A stretch of 64,000 nt of DNA from Pedobacter sp. MC2016-24 (GCF_015223055.1 NZ_JADFBX010000013.1:85035-149034); one strand, 5' to 3'; positions 33,651-42,449 are shown, counted from the stretch's first letter. Program-made: numbers and translations. The notes: generated by a model from the letters alone, not told the origin.

Positions 33651-34364
33651 TTAAAAAGAGATTTCTTTACTAAAGAGTTTTGCATATTTCCGTTTGTCGA
33701 ATTTATACAGCGTTGCTGCCCGGAATGATACGCCGTATTGTTTTTCATTCAAATCTTTAAGCACACCAAAACTGAGCATTTTCTTGCGGAAATTTCGCTT
33801 GTCCAGTTTTTTACTTAAAATCACTTCGTACACATTTTGAAGCTGGGTAAGGGTAAACTTCTCTGGCAATAGCTCAAAAGCAATAGGCTGGTGCTTGATG
33901 CGCCTTTTGATCTTTTCCATTCCCTTTTCAAAAATCTGCTGATGATCAAACGCCAATCTTGGCAAATCTTTCACATTTCTCCAATAGGCCTGTTTGGCAA
34001 AGTTACTGATGGGCTTAACAGCTTTATCTCCACCCAAACGGAGCAGCGCATAATAAGCGATACTCAACACCCTACCCTGGGGGTGGCGATTGACATCGCC
34101 AAAAGTGTAATATTGCTCCATGTAAATGTCAGTAAGGCCGGTAAGTTCATTTAGAATGCGGGTTGCAGACTGATCCAGGCTTTCATGCTCCTGTACCAGA
34201 TTTCCAGGCAAAGCCCACCAATCCTTAAAAGGCTCTTCATTTCTTTCAATCAGCAGAACTTTCAGTTCTCCTTCATCAAATCCGAATAATACACAATCAA
34301 TTGAGAAAGTGGAATTAAATTTTGGTAAGACTTCTTTCAAAACATTAATATTTATTTCTGTCAA
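33651..34364 (-). CDS. NUDIX-fold transcription regulator candidate (NrtR/AraR-like)
   Basis: 237 residues. An N-terminal NUDIX domain (about 20-145) is fused to a winged-helix-like C-terminus (about 160-235: FTLTQLQNVYEVILSKKLDKRNFRKKML), the NrtR/AraR arrangement. The Nudix box is degenerate. Around WALPGNLVQEHESL and ATRILNELTGL, the RE pair is RI and the EE pair is EL, so hydrolysis is unlikely and ligand sensing plus DNA binding is likely. The start is TTG (34362-34364), directly after an in-frame stop; the next ATG is near residue 82. It lies between a sugar kinase and pfkA, pointing to control of sugar-phosphate genes. Confidence 0.8.
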   Translation of the reverse strand: MTEININVLKEVLPKFNSTFSIDCVLFGFDEGELKVLLIERNEEPFKDWWALPGNLVQEHESLDQSATRILNELTGLTDIYMEQYYTFGDVNRHPQGRVLSIAYYALLRLGGDKAVKPISNFAKQAYWRNVKDLPRLAFDHQQIFEKGMEKIKRRIKHQPIAFELLPEKFTLTQLQNVYEVILSKKLDKRNFRKKMLSFGVLKDLNEKQYGVSFRAATLYKFDKRKYAKLFSKEISF

Positions 34365-34448
34365 TTATTCTTAATCAGCCTTAAAACATTCGAGGCGTTT
34401 TCACATGGAATTACTTCATTGTGCTTCCACTTGATGATGGATTTCAAG

Positions 34449-34488
34449 CAAAGTACAAATGTGTGTTCCAAAGTGCAAATATATATTC
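34449..34488. repeat. Two abutting 20-bp repeats over the NUDIX promoter
   Basis: CAAAGTACAAATGTGTGTTC (34449-34468) is followed at once by CAAAGTGCAAATATATATTC (34469-34488). They match at 16 of 20 positions, and all differences are A/G transitions. The second copy contains the -7 element and the first covers the expected start of transcription, as an autoregulatory operator would. Confidence 0.7.
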
Positions 34489-34508
34489 AATTAACATAAT
34501 ACCACAAA
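34476..34508 (-). promoter_or_regulatory. Promoter of the NUDIX gene
   Basis: On the minus strand the -33 TTTG (34505-34508) and the -7 TATATTTG (34476-34483, exact) are 21 bases apart. The leader to the TTG start would be about 100 bases. Confidence 0.65.
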
Positions 34509-34647
34509 AACTAATTTTCATCTTTTTCAGGGTTATTTGTCATCCTTAACAAATAAAATCAGTTATATCGCTGAAAACCAATCCAGATGATGTACATTTC
34601 AATAATGAGCGCCCATTGACATTGAAAAATGTAAAATAAATTACTTA

Positions 34648-34672
34648 GTGTAAAAAATACACGCTATATTCG
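34648..34672 (+). promoter_or_regulatory. pfkA promoter with embedded dyad
   Basis: -7 element TATATTCG (34665-34672), 12 bases before the ATG. Just upstream is the dyad GTGTA-AAAAA-TACAC (34648-34662), placed between -33 and -7 where a repressor would block polymerase. Confidence 0.5.
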
Positions 34673-34684
34673 TAATATATAAAC

Positions 34685-35671
34685 ATGAAACCAAACATTA
34701 AAAATATCGCAGTACTAACCTCCGGTGGAGACGCACCCGGAATGAACGCCTGCATCAGGGCAGTAGTACGAACGGGCATTTACAATGGGATTAACATGTT
34801 TGGTGTGATGCAGGGCTATCAGGGATTAATTAATAACACCATTAATCCAATGGACGCCAGATCTGTAAGTAACATCATTCATATGGGTGGTACCATTTTA
34901 AAAACTGCACGTTGCCTGGAATTTAAAACTGACGAAGGAATGGCACTGGCTTATAAGCATTTACAAGCACGTGAAATTGACGGACTTGTGGTGATTGGCG
35001 GTGACGGGACTTTTACCGGAGCTAAACGCTTCGGCGAAAAATTCGGTATCCGGGTTATGGGAGTACCCGGAACAATTGACAACGATCTATATGGTTCGGA
35101 CTTTACATTGGGTTACGATACCGCAATCAATACAGTCATTGAAGCCATAGATAAAATCAGGGATACGGCAGATTCACACGACCGCTTATTTTTTGTGGAA
35201 GTGATGGGCCGTGACTCTGGATGTATTGCTTTAAGGAGTGCAATCTCCAGCGGCGCTGAAGCTGTTTTATTGCCTGAAAAGGATACCAGTCTGAATGAAC
35301 TGATCAGTCAGCTGGAAACCGGTGCTTCTACAAAAAAAACCTCCAGCATTGTGATTGTGTCTGAAGGTCATAAAGATGGTGGCGCTTACGAGGTGGCGAA
35401 GAAAGTAAAAGAACGCTTTAACCACTACGACACGAAGGTTACCATATTGGGCCATTTGCAGCGCGGTGGCAGTCCGAGTAGTTTTGACCGGATTCTGGCC
35501 AGCAGACTTGGCTTTGCCGCAGTGAATGAATTGTTAAAAGGTAATTCTATGCAAATGGTTGGCTTACGCGGAAACGAAATCCAGACCACGAGTATCGAAG
35601 AGGCTCTGACCAAACATACCTTTAAACTGGAACCTGATTTATTGGAAATGACTAAAGTTTTATCTATTTAA
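34685..35671 (+). CDS. pfkA: ATP-dependent 6-phosphofructokinase
   Basis: 328 residues. Motifs: GGDAPGMNACIRA (ATP loop), GGDGTFTGAK, PGTIDNDLYGSD with the catalytic Asp, EVMGRDSG, and LGHLQRGGSPS. Gly in PGTIDND (Lys in pyrophosphate-dependent enzymes) indicates ATP as donor. It phosphorylates fructose 6-phosphate in glycolysis. It is first gene of pfkA - BadF-like - gapA; the next start is 1 base after the stop. Confidence 0.97.
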   Translation: MKPNIKNIAVLTSGGDAPGMNACIRAVVRTGIYNGINMFGVMQGYQGLINNTINPMDARSVSNIIHMGGTILKTARCLEFKTDEGMALAYKHLQAREIDGLVVIGGDGTFTGAKRFGEKFGIRVMGVPGTIDNDLYGSDFTLGYDTAINTVIEAIDKIRDTADSHDRLFFVEVMGRDSGCIALRSAISSGAEAVLLPEKDTSLNELISQLETGASTKKTSSIVIVSEGHKDGGAYEVAKKVKERFNHYDTKVTILGHLQRGGSPSSFDRILASRLGFAAVNELLKGNSMQMVGLRGNEIQTTSIEEALTKHTFKLEPDLLEMTKVLSI

Positions 35672-35672
35672 G

Positions 35673-36515
35673 ATGATAGCAATCGTATACAGCGGATCGA
35701 AAACAGCATTCTGGAAAATCGCCAGAGAAGGTAAGGCAATTGCCGAATGTACCATGCCTGGGATTAACCCTTGTTTCAACGATCAGAAATCAATCCTGCA
35801 GCTCTTAAACAAAAAGACCGTGTTGATCAACCATGCAGAGAGCATAAAAAAGATCTACGTTTTTGCGGCAGGTGCATCTTCAAAAGCACGTAAAGATGAA
35901 TTGGCTACTGCGCTAGGCATGTTCTTTAAATACAGTAAGGTCATTGTAAAAGATGACCTGTACGGCGCAGCGATATCTGCATGTTACAACCATTCCGGAA
36001 TTGTGGGTTTATTGGGTAGTGGCGCAAACTGTGCTTATTTTGATGGTAAAAAACCGGAAAAGAACAATTTCGGACTGGGCTATGTATTGGGCGATGAAGG
36101 TTCTTCAAATTATCTGGGTAAGATGATATTGAAGCGCTTTTTACAGAAAAACTTACCTAAAGACCTGCATAGCTTGTTTGAAGCCAAGTATAATCTGGAG
36201 CGACCGCAAATCCTGGAACGCATTTACAAAAAACCAATGGCACAGCTTTTTTTAAGCTCCTTTTTCGATTTTTTTGTGGAAAACAGGAATCATCCATACA
36301 TCAAACAGCTTGTTGATGATGGTTTTGAACGTTATTTCCAAACGTATTTATTACCTACTGTTAAGGCCAGACCGAATAAAGAAATACATTTTGTAGGCCT
36401 GGTGGCGGGGACATTCCAGGATCAACTGAGAACTGTTGCGCAGAAACACGATCTCGAAATTACATCAATTACTAAAGAACCAATATATAATTTACTAAAC
36501 TACTATTCAAATTAA
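35673..36515 (+). CDS. BadF-type kinase paralogue with degenerate phosphate-1 motif
   Basis: 280 residues, collinear with the protein at 32731-33588: LLGSGANCAYFDGK for ILGTGTNSCLYDG, LGDEGSSNYLGKMIL for LGDEGSGSFIGKRIL, and VKDDLYGAAISA for GHDLLASCRA. The N-terminal ATP/Mg motif is altered: DGGSTKT has become YSGSKT, with Asp6 replaced by Tyr and one residue lost. Kinase activity may be reduced or absent. Its position between pfkA and gapA suggests a role in sugar-phosphate sensing or a specialised kinase. Confidence 0.8.
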   Translation: MIAIVYSGSKTAFWKIAREGKAIAECTMPGINPCFNDQKSILQLLNKKTVLINHAESIKKIYVFAAGASSKARKDELATALGMFFKYSKVIVKDDLYGAAISACYNHSGIVGLLGSGANCAYFDGKKPEKNNFGLGYVLGDEGSSNYLGKMILKRFLQKNLPKDLHSLFEAKYNLERPQILERIYKKPMAQLFLSSFFDFFVENRNHPYIKQLVDDGFERYFQTYLLPTVKARPNKEIHFVGLVAGTFQDQLRTVAQKHDLEITSITKEPIYNLLNYYSN

Positions 36516-36526
36516 TAAAAATTAAG

Positions 36527-37525
36527 ATGAGCAAAATTGGAATAAACGGCTTTGGCCGTATTGGCAGACTGGTTTTCAGAGCTGCTTTAAAAAGAGGATT
36601 AGACATTGTTGCAATTAATGACCTTGTTGAGCCGGATTACATGGCTTATATGTTAAAATATGATTCTACGCATGGCCGTTTTGACGGAACGATTGAAGTA
36701 GTTGACGGACATTTAGTGGTTAACGGTAAAACCATCCGTATTACTGCGGAAAGAGACCCGGCAAACCTGAAATGGGATGAAGTTGGTGTAGAAACTGTAA
36801 TTGAATCTACTGGTCTTTTCTTAACTAAAGCCGATGGTGAAAAACACCTTGCTGCAGGTGCTAAAAGAGTAGTATTCTCTGCTCCGGCAAAAGACGATAC
36901 CCCTACTTATGTAATGGGTGTAAACCATGAGAAACTGACTGCTGATCAAACGATCGTTTCTAATGCTTCTTGTACCACAAACTGTCTGGCGCCAATTGCT
37001 AAAGTATTAAACGACAATTTCGGTATTGTTGAAGGCTTAATGAGTACGATCCACGCGGTAACTGCAACACAAAAAACTGTTGATGGTCCTTCGGCTAAAG
37101 ACTGGAGAGGTGGCCGTGGTGGTTTCTCTAACATCATCCCTTCCTCAACTGGTGCTGCAAAAGCAGTAGGTTTAGTGCTTCCTGAATTGAAAGGTAAATT
37201 GACAGGTATGTCTTTCCGCGTTCCTGTAGCTGACGTTTCAGTGGTTGACTTAACTGTACGTTTAGAAAAACCTGCAACTTATGAAGATGTTAAAAAAGCA
37301 ATGAAAGCTGCTTCTGAAGGTGAATTAAAAGGCGTATTGGCTTATACTGAAGACGAAGTGGTTTCTTCTGACTTCATCGGTGATCCACACGCTTCAATCT
37401 TTGATGCAAAAGCTGGTATTTCATTGAACGACAACTTCGTTAAAGTGGTTTCATGGTATGATAACGAATGGGGTTATTCAAATGCTTTAGCCAAATTTGT
37501 TGAATATTACGGAACTTTAAAATAA
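36527..37525 (+). CDS. gapA: Glyceraldehyde-3-phosphate dehydrogenase
   Basis: 332 residues, type I: INGFGRIGR, catalytic Cys149 in SNASCTTNCLAP, HAVTATQKTVDGPS, and the C-terminal WYDNEWGYSNAL. NAD specificity is likely from IVAINDL (Asp after beta-2). The codon choice is visibly more uniform than its neighbours (highly expressed style). It is last gene of the glycolytic operon, 11 bases after the BadF paralogue. Confidence 0.98.
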   Translation: MSKIGINGFGRIGRLVFRAALKRGLDIVAINDLVEPDYMAYMLKYDSTHGRFDGTIEVVDGHLVVNGKTIRITAERDPANLKWDEVGVETVIESTGLFLTKADGEKHLAAGAKRVVFSAPAKDDTPTYVMGVNHEKLTADQTIVSNASCTTNCLAPIAKVLNDNFGIVEGLMSTIHAVTATQKTVDGPSAKDWRGGRGGFSNIIPSSTGAAKAVGLVLPELKGKLTGMSFRVPVADVSVVDLTVRLEKPATYEDVKKAMKAASEGELKGVLAYTEDEVVSSDFIGDPHASIFDAKAGISLNDNFVKVVSWYDNEWGYSNALAKFVEYYGTLK

Positions 37526-37542
37526 TAAAACCGTTAATCGGG

Positions 37543-37576
37543 AAAGGCAGGATGTTTCACATTCTGCCTTTTTTTT
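37543..37576 (+). terminator. Terminator of pfkA-gapA operon
   Basis: 13-bp stem AAAGGCAGGATGT with its complement (one G-U), loop TTC, ending in eight T. Confidence 0.92.
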
Positions 37577-37708
37577 ATGCCTTTTTCTTCCAGCTGAAAC
37601 GTGTGGTATTTCAGCGTACCGGCTTATCTGATTCCTGCGGCGCTACAATAACACCACAGTGTGTCCACAACCTCTTTTAATTTATGTATCTTAGATTTAA
37701 CAAAAACT

Positions 37709-39862
37709 ATGATTCGAATGAAACCAACTTTTAAGTTACCGCTAGTCGCGATGCTGGCCATTCTTGCATCCTGCACCAACAGCAATAAAAAAACTGCAAC
37801 AGAACAACTGAAAATCACTAAGGACAATCCTTTTCTAAATGAGAGTAAGTTGCCTTATCAGGTTGCCGATTTCAGTAATATTAAAGACGCTGATTTTGAA
37901 CCTGCTCTTGAAGAAGGCATGCGGATACAACTGGAGGAAATGGAAAAAATAGCGAATGATCCGGCTGCAGCAACATTTGAAAACACCATTGTGGCGATGG
38001 AGCGCAGCGGACAAATGCTGGGCCGGGTGCAGCGTGTATTTGGCTTGTTAACCAGTGCAAACACCAATCCTGAACTTCAGAAAGTACAAGAAGCAACCGC
38101 ACCAAAGGAAGCTGCCCATCAGGATGCGATTTATCTGAATGCGAAACTGTTTAAAAGAATTGAGTCCATATATAACGAGCGCACAAAATTAAAAACTGAT
38201 GCTGAATCCAGCCGCCTGATCGAATACTATTACCAGAAGTTTGTGCTCGCCGGGGCTAAATTATCTGAAGCAGATAAAGGAAATCTTAAAAAATTAAATG
38301 AGCAGGAAGCTTCTTTGAGTGCTAAATTTTCAAACCAGTTACTGGCAGCAACCAAGTCTGGCGCATTGGTGGTAGCCGACAAAGAAGCGCTAAAAGGTTT
38401 GTCTGAAGGCGAAGTTGCGGCAGCCGCCGAAGCTGCTGGCAGGAATAAGCTGGATGGAAAATGGCAGATTGTTTTACAAAACACGACGCAACAACCCGAT
38501 TTACAAAGCTTATCTGATCGCAGCACCCGACAGAAATTATTTGAAGCATCGTGGAACAGGGCTGAAAAGAACGACAGCAACGACACCCGAAAAACCATTG
38601 TACAAATTGCCAAAATCCGCGCCGATAAAGCCAAACTAATGGGTTTTGCCAATTATGCAAGCTGGAAGTTGCAGGATCAAATGGCGAAAACACCCGAAGC
38701 AGTTGCGTCATTTTTTGCTAAACTGGTTCCTTCTGCTACGGCACGTGCCAATGCAGAAGCTAAAGAAATCCAAACCCTGATTGACCAGCAAAAAGGTGGC
38801 TTTCAGCTGGAGCCTTACGATTGGAATTACTATGCAGAGCAGGTACGCAAGGCGAAATACGATTTAAATGAGAATGAGATCAAACCTTATTTCGAATTGA
38901 ATAACGTGCTGAAAAACGGCGTTTTCTATGCCGCAACGCAATTGTACGGCATTACATTCAAAGAAAGAACAGATTTGCCGGTTTACCACAAAGATGTGAA
39001 GGTGTTTGAACTGTTTGATCAAGACGGATCGGCTATGGGCTTATTTTATGGCGACTTTTTTAAGCGCGACAATAAAAATGGTGGGGCCTGGATGGATAAC
39101 ATGGTTGGACAGTCTAAATTATTTGGTACCAAACCTGTGATTTTTAACGTATGCAATTTCACCAAGCCCGTTGGTGGACAACCCGCCTTGATTAGCTTTG
39201 ATGATGTAACCACCATGTTCCATGAGTTTGGCCATGCATTACACGGCTTTTTTGCCAACCAGCAGTATCCGAGTTTGTCAGGGACCAATGTTGCACGGGA
39301 TTTTGTAGAATTCCCTTCTCAGTTTAATGAACATTGGGCAGTTGATCCTGCTGTATTTAAAAATTATGCAATTCATTACAGCACAGGACAAGCCATGCCA
39401 CAGGTATTGGTTGATAAAATAAAAAAGGCAGCAGGCTTCAATCAAGGTTATGCCCTGACAGAGCTTTTAGCCGCAGCAACATTGGATATGCAATGGCATA
39501 AGTTATCGGCATCAGAACCCTTACAAGATGCAGATCAGTTTGAAACATCAGCCTTGAAAAAAACAGGTTTGAGCTTGTCCTACGTACCGCCACGTTACCG
39601 TTCGAGTTATTTCTCCCACATCTGGGGTGGTGGCTATGGCGCAGGCTATTATGCTTATCTGTGGACCGAAATGCTGGATCATGATGCTTTTTCCTGGTTT
39701 GAAGAAAACGGTGGTTTAACACGTGCAAACGGGCAGCGTTTCCGGGATATGATCTTGTCTAAAGGAAATACAGAAGACTATGGAAAAATGTTTAGAGATT
39801 TCAGGGGACATGATCCCAATATCGCAGCGATGCAGAAGTATCGCGGCTTGCCAAGCAAATAA
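37709..39862 (+). CDS. dcp: M3-family zinc metallopeptidase lipoprotein (Dcp-like)
   Basis: 717 residues, similar in length to peptidyl-dipeptidase Dcp/oligopeptidase A. The zinc motif HEFGH is at 505-509 (MFHEFGHALHGFFAN), with the downstream Glu in RDFVEFPSQFNEHWA. The N-terminus is a lipoprotein signal (PLVAMLAILAS, Cys22), so it is envelope-anchored, while classic Dcp is cytoplasmic. The start may be 37709 or 37718 (MKPTFKL); a GTG at 37661 is less likely. A near -7 element (TATCTTAG) lies at 37687-37694. It probably trims peptides in the periplasm. Confidence 0.9.
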   Translation: MIRMKPTFKLPLVAMLAILASCTNSNKKTATEQLKITKDNPFLNESKLPYQVADFSNIKDADFEPALEEGMRIQLEEMEKIANDPAAATFENTIVAMERSGQMLGRVQRVFGLLTSANTNPELQKVQEATAPKEAAHQDAIYLNAKLFKRIESIYNERTKLKTDAESSRLIEYYYQKFVLAGAKLSEADKGNLKKLNEQEASLSAKFSNQLLAATKSGALVVADKEALKGLSEGEVAAAAEAAGRNKLDGKWQIVLQNTTQQPDLQSLSDRSTRQKLFEASWNRAEKNDSNDTRKTIVQIAKIRADKAKLMGFANYASWKLQDQMAKTPEAVASFFAKLVPSATARANAEAKEIQTLIDQQKGGFQLEPYDWNYYAEQVRKAKYDLNENEIKPYFELNNVLKNGVFYAATQLYGITFKERTDLPVYHKDVKVFELFDQDGSAMGLFYGDFFKRDNKNGGAWMDNMVGQSKLFGTKPVIFNVCNFTKPVGGQPALISFDDVTTMFHEFGHALHGFFANQQYPSLSGTNVARDFVEFPSQFNEHWAVDPAVFKNYAIHYSTGQAMPQVLVDKIKKAAGFNQGYALTELLAAATLDMQWHKLSASEPLQDADQFETSALKKTGLSLSYVPPRYRSSYFSHIWGGGYGAGYYAYLWTEMLDHDAFSWFEENGGLTRANGQRFRDMILSKGNTEDYGKMFRDFRGHDPNIAAMQKYRGLPSK

Positions 39863-39874
39863 TGTTTAAATAAG

Positions 39875-39900
39875 AAGGCAGCCTAACCGCTGCCTTTTTA
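39875..39900. terminator. Terminator of the M3 peptidase gene
   Basis: AAGGCAGC (39875-39882) pairs with GCTGCCTT (39889-39896), loop of 6, then T-rich TTTA. Confidence 0.8.
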
Positions 39901-39901
39901 T

Positions 39902-40642
39902 TTATTTCAATTTTTGAATCAGTTCTTGCGCCTTCGCGTAATTGCCATTGCTTTCCGGAACTTTAGACAACCAGGTTATGGCTGATAATGTGTTCCCTTG
40001 CTTCAAATGGCTGAGTGCAATGCCATAGGCCGCATCGTATTTAAATACAGATTCACCAGCATAAAGTTTTTCCAGCACAGGTATGGCTTCACCAGGCTTG
40101 TTGATCTCGGTTAAAGTCAAACCATAATAATAGGCAACCAAAGCATTACCGGAATCCTTTTGATATTCTTTTTTCAACAGCGTTACCGCGGCAGTAAAAT
40201 TCTTTTGATTGTAAAATTCAGCAGCTTTTTGCAGCTCATTGTCGTTACCATCACCACGTTCAGCGACAGACATTTCTTTTTTAACTGCATATTTCTCGTA
40301 TAAATCTGCATTCCATGGTGCCCAGACAAATAAGCCAATGATCAGTACCGCAGCCGCACTCCCCCATTTCAGATACTGAACAAATGGTATGATCCGGGCT
40401 GTTTTCCTGCTTTTAAAATATTGATCGTTTAGATTCCTGAGTTTTTCATTGACTTCCTGATCAGATTGGGATGGGGCCAAATGCATTTTTAAAGTCTGAT
40501 GCAGGTCACGGTAATCGGCAACAAGCTTTTGCAATTCCTCATCCGCAGCAAGCGTCTGCTCAAAGCCGATCTGCTCTTCGGGCTCCATATCCCCTTCCAG
40601 GTAACGGGCTACTTTCAGTAATTTATCCTCGTTGCTTATCAT
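39902..40642 (-). CDS. Membrane-spanning TPR protein, anti-sigma factor candidate
   Basis: 246 residues. Residues 1-90 are acidic and helical (KLLKVARYLEGDMEPEEQIGFEQTL, the pattern of anti-sigma N-termini in Bacteroidota). A single helix spans about 92-109 (LKWGSAAAVLIIGLFVWAP). Residues 120-246 hold TPR-like repeats (AAEFYNQKNFTAAVTLLKKEY, VAYYYGLTLTEINKPGEAI). The topology is inside-to-outside, so sigma binding in the cytoplasm and a sensory TPR domain in the periplasm. The start overlaps the sigma stop (TAATG), so both are made together. Confidence 0.75.
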   Translation of the reverse strand: MISNEDKLLKVARYLEGDMEPEEQIGFEQTLAADEELQKLVADYRDLHQTLKMHLAPSQSDQEVNEKLRNLNDQYFKSRKTARIIPFVQYLKWGSAAAVLIIGLFVWAPWNADLYEKYAVKKEMSVAERGDGNDNELQKAAEFYNQKNFTAAVTLLKKEYQKDSGNALVAYYYGLTLTEINKPGEAIPVLEKLYAGESVFKYDAAYGIALSHLKQGNTLSAITWLSKVPESNGNYAKAQELIQKLK

Positions 40643-41211
40643 TATTCTGCTATTTTAATCAATTGAACCATTTTCATCAGTGAAGCCATACATTCTGATT
40701 TCTTCTTCCTCAGGTACCCATACGTAACCCCTAAAGCCTCTGCTACCTTTTCCTGAGCTTCGCCCTTCATACTCCAGGTGATGATCTCCTTACAGCGTTC
40801 TCCCAGTTTCCCGAAAGCCTCCAAAAAGATTTTGGATTGCTGTGCCTGGTTTTCAAGCTCGTCTGCATGTGCAAAAGTATCTTCTCCGATATGTAATAAA
40901 TCCTCCTCCTGATTTGTTACCGGTAAAATTGATTTTTTTTTGATTTCATTTAACCATTTACGCTTGCAGATTAAAAGTAAAAAAGGTTCAAAAGGACAAC
41001 TCAGTTCCAGTGATTTGTATTTACCTTGTCTGTAAACATCCATCAGTGCTTCCTGAAAAACATCTGCGGCATCATCTGCTGTCCCATTGTTAAATACAAT
41101 CCAGGATTTGATTTTTCCGGCACAGCGTGTGTAAATTTCATTAATCACTGCCGTATCGTTATTTACCAAACCAATGATGTAGCGCTGATCTGCATGTGTT
41201 TTTTTGACCAT
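40642..41211 (-). CDS. ECF-type RNA polymerase sigma factor
   Basis: 189 residues. Region 2 (about 10-85) includes DDAADVFQEALMDVYRQGKYK and region 4 (about 130-180) the helix-turn-helix KEIITWSMKGEAQEKVAEALGVTYGYLRKKKSEC. Region 3 is absent, as in ECF factors. It redirects RNA polymerase to a small regulon, probably including itself and perhaps the divergent lipoprotein-barrel-CHAT genes. I cannot place an ECF promoter with confidence in the 240-base gap. Confidence 0.9.
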   Translation of the reverse strand: MVKKTHADQRYIIGLVNNDTAVINEIYTRCAGKIKSWIVFNNGTADDAADVFQEALMDVYRQGKYKSLELSCPFEPFLLLICKRKWLNEIKKKSILPVTNQEEDLLHIGEDTFAHADELENQAQQSKIFLEAFGKLGERCKEIITWSMKGEAQEKVAEALGVTYGYLRKKKSECMASLMKMVQLIKIAE

Positions 41212-41451
41212 GTAAGCTGGTTATTGTAAAGAATAACAATACTAATTTATAATTTATTTTCATTGGAATATAATTATTCCTGTTTTGTGTATGGTTTTCA
41301 TTTGGATTCGCGAGCACGTAAATCCGAGCTGATAAAAAAGTTTTCATCATGGGGGTAACAAAAGAAACAGCGCCTTGATATCTGTATGAATCCACAGATG
41401 GCGAACGCTGAAAAGCCCTAAAAGAGTAAGCATTTTTAAAACGATATCATC

Positions 41452-42438
41452 ATGAAAAAATTTAACTCCATCCCAGCACTAGTAATGATCGCACTATTAA
41501 GCTTCACAACCGCTTGTAAAAAAGACAGCGATCCAAATGGGAACACCGCAAACAGCAGTAAAGAATTTACAGCAAAATTTGGTGCACAAAAACAAAGCAT
41601 CCAGATCAACGCCTCGGCATTACCGCAAACCATTACCCTCGCCGGCGGTTCTAAGATTGTATTTCCTATAGGCTCTTTAACCAAAGGCGGTACTCCGGTA
41701 AGCGGCAACGTAACCGTCGAAGCTTATGAAGTTTTGAAAAGAAGTACTGTACTTTTTACCGGAGCAAATACCAATCATGCAACGGGGGCACCCTTATCTT
41801 CAGATGGTTTTATCTTTATAGATGTGAAAACCAATGGCAGCAGCGTAGATCAGAACCTGGCCATTCCGGTAAAAATCTCGATTCCGGCAAAAAGAACCGG
41901 CGCCACACAACTTTGGGTTGGCGTAGATCAGCAAAATCAACCGCTGCAGGCCGATGCCGGCAACCAGATGGCCTGGGCGGCACCAAGACAAGCCAATGGT
42001 GTTGGGATGAAGGAGGTTCAGCCTACACAAGACGCCTTTACATTTGACTTCGGTAGTTTAGGCTGGATCAACTGCGATGTATTTTACAACTTTAACAATC
42101 CCAAAACAACAGTAACCGTTGAGGTACAGAATAACCCTGGAACCATGGCAAGCTTCCGTGCTTTCGGCGGAGAAACATTTGTGTTCTTTTGTGCTAAAGG
42201 CAGCAACGTAGCGGCACAACTATACACGCCTAACGGAACCAACAAAGTAAAAAGCTATGACAACATGATGCCCATAGGATCTGAAGGACGTATGCTGGCC
42301 TTCTCCATCAAAGACGGCAGGTATTATTATGCAGCACAGGAAACAACCATCAGTGCAAATCAAAATGTGGTGCTGACTTTAGCGGAAACTACCGAAGCTG
42401 CAGTACAGGCCGCCATTAATAGTCTTGACAATTACTAA
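41452..42438 (+). CDS. Beta-rich lipoprotein of unknown function
   Basis: 328 residues. Lipoprotein signal (VMIALLSFTTA, Cys22), then a Ser/Asn linker. A beta-sandwich-like domain (about 60-150: SKIVFPIGSLTKGGTPVSGNV, GFIFIDVKTNG) vaguely resembles ZU5 domains, and a second beta-rich half ends in ISANQNVVLTLAETTEA. I do not know the family. It is the first gene divergent from the sigma factor and lies upstream of the PKD-barrel and CHAT genes, but a long palindrome separates it from them. Confidence 0.65.
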   Translation: MKKFNSIPALVMIALLSFTTACKKDSDPNGNTANSSKEFTAKFGAQKQSIQINASALPQTITLAGGSKIVFPIGSLTKGGTPVSGNVTVEAYEVLKRSTVLFTGANTNHATGAPLSSDGFIFIDVKTNGSSVDQNLAIPVKISIPAKRTGATQLWVGVDQQNQPLQADAGNQMAWAAPRQANGVGMKEVQPTQDAFTFDFGSLGWINCDVFYNFNNPKTTVTVEVQNNPGTMASFRAFGGETFVFFCAKGSNVAAQLYTPNGTNKVKSYDNMMPIGSEGRMLAFSIKDGRYYYAAQETTISANQNVVLTLAETTEAAVQAAINSLDNY

Positions 42439-42449
42439 GTGTTCCAAAA

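Larger units (their letters stand above)
34365..34684. other. Divergent intergenic region NUDIX regulator / pfkA
   Basis: 320 AT-rich bases holding the NUDIX promoter, a 20-bp tandem repeat, the pfkA promoter and a small dyad. No gene is seen. Confidence 0.7.

Noticed and set aside
38230..38711. Two 130-140-codon minus-strand ORFs inside the M3 peptidase gene
   Set aside because: Antisense shadows of a conserved gene; Leu/Ser/Cys-rich translation without start signals.
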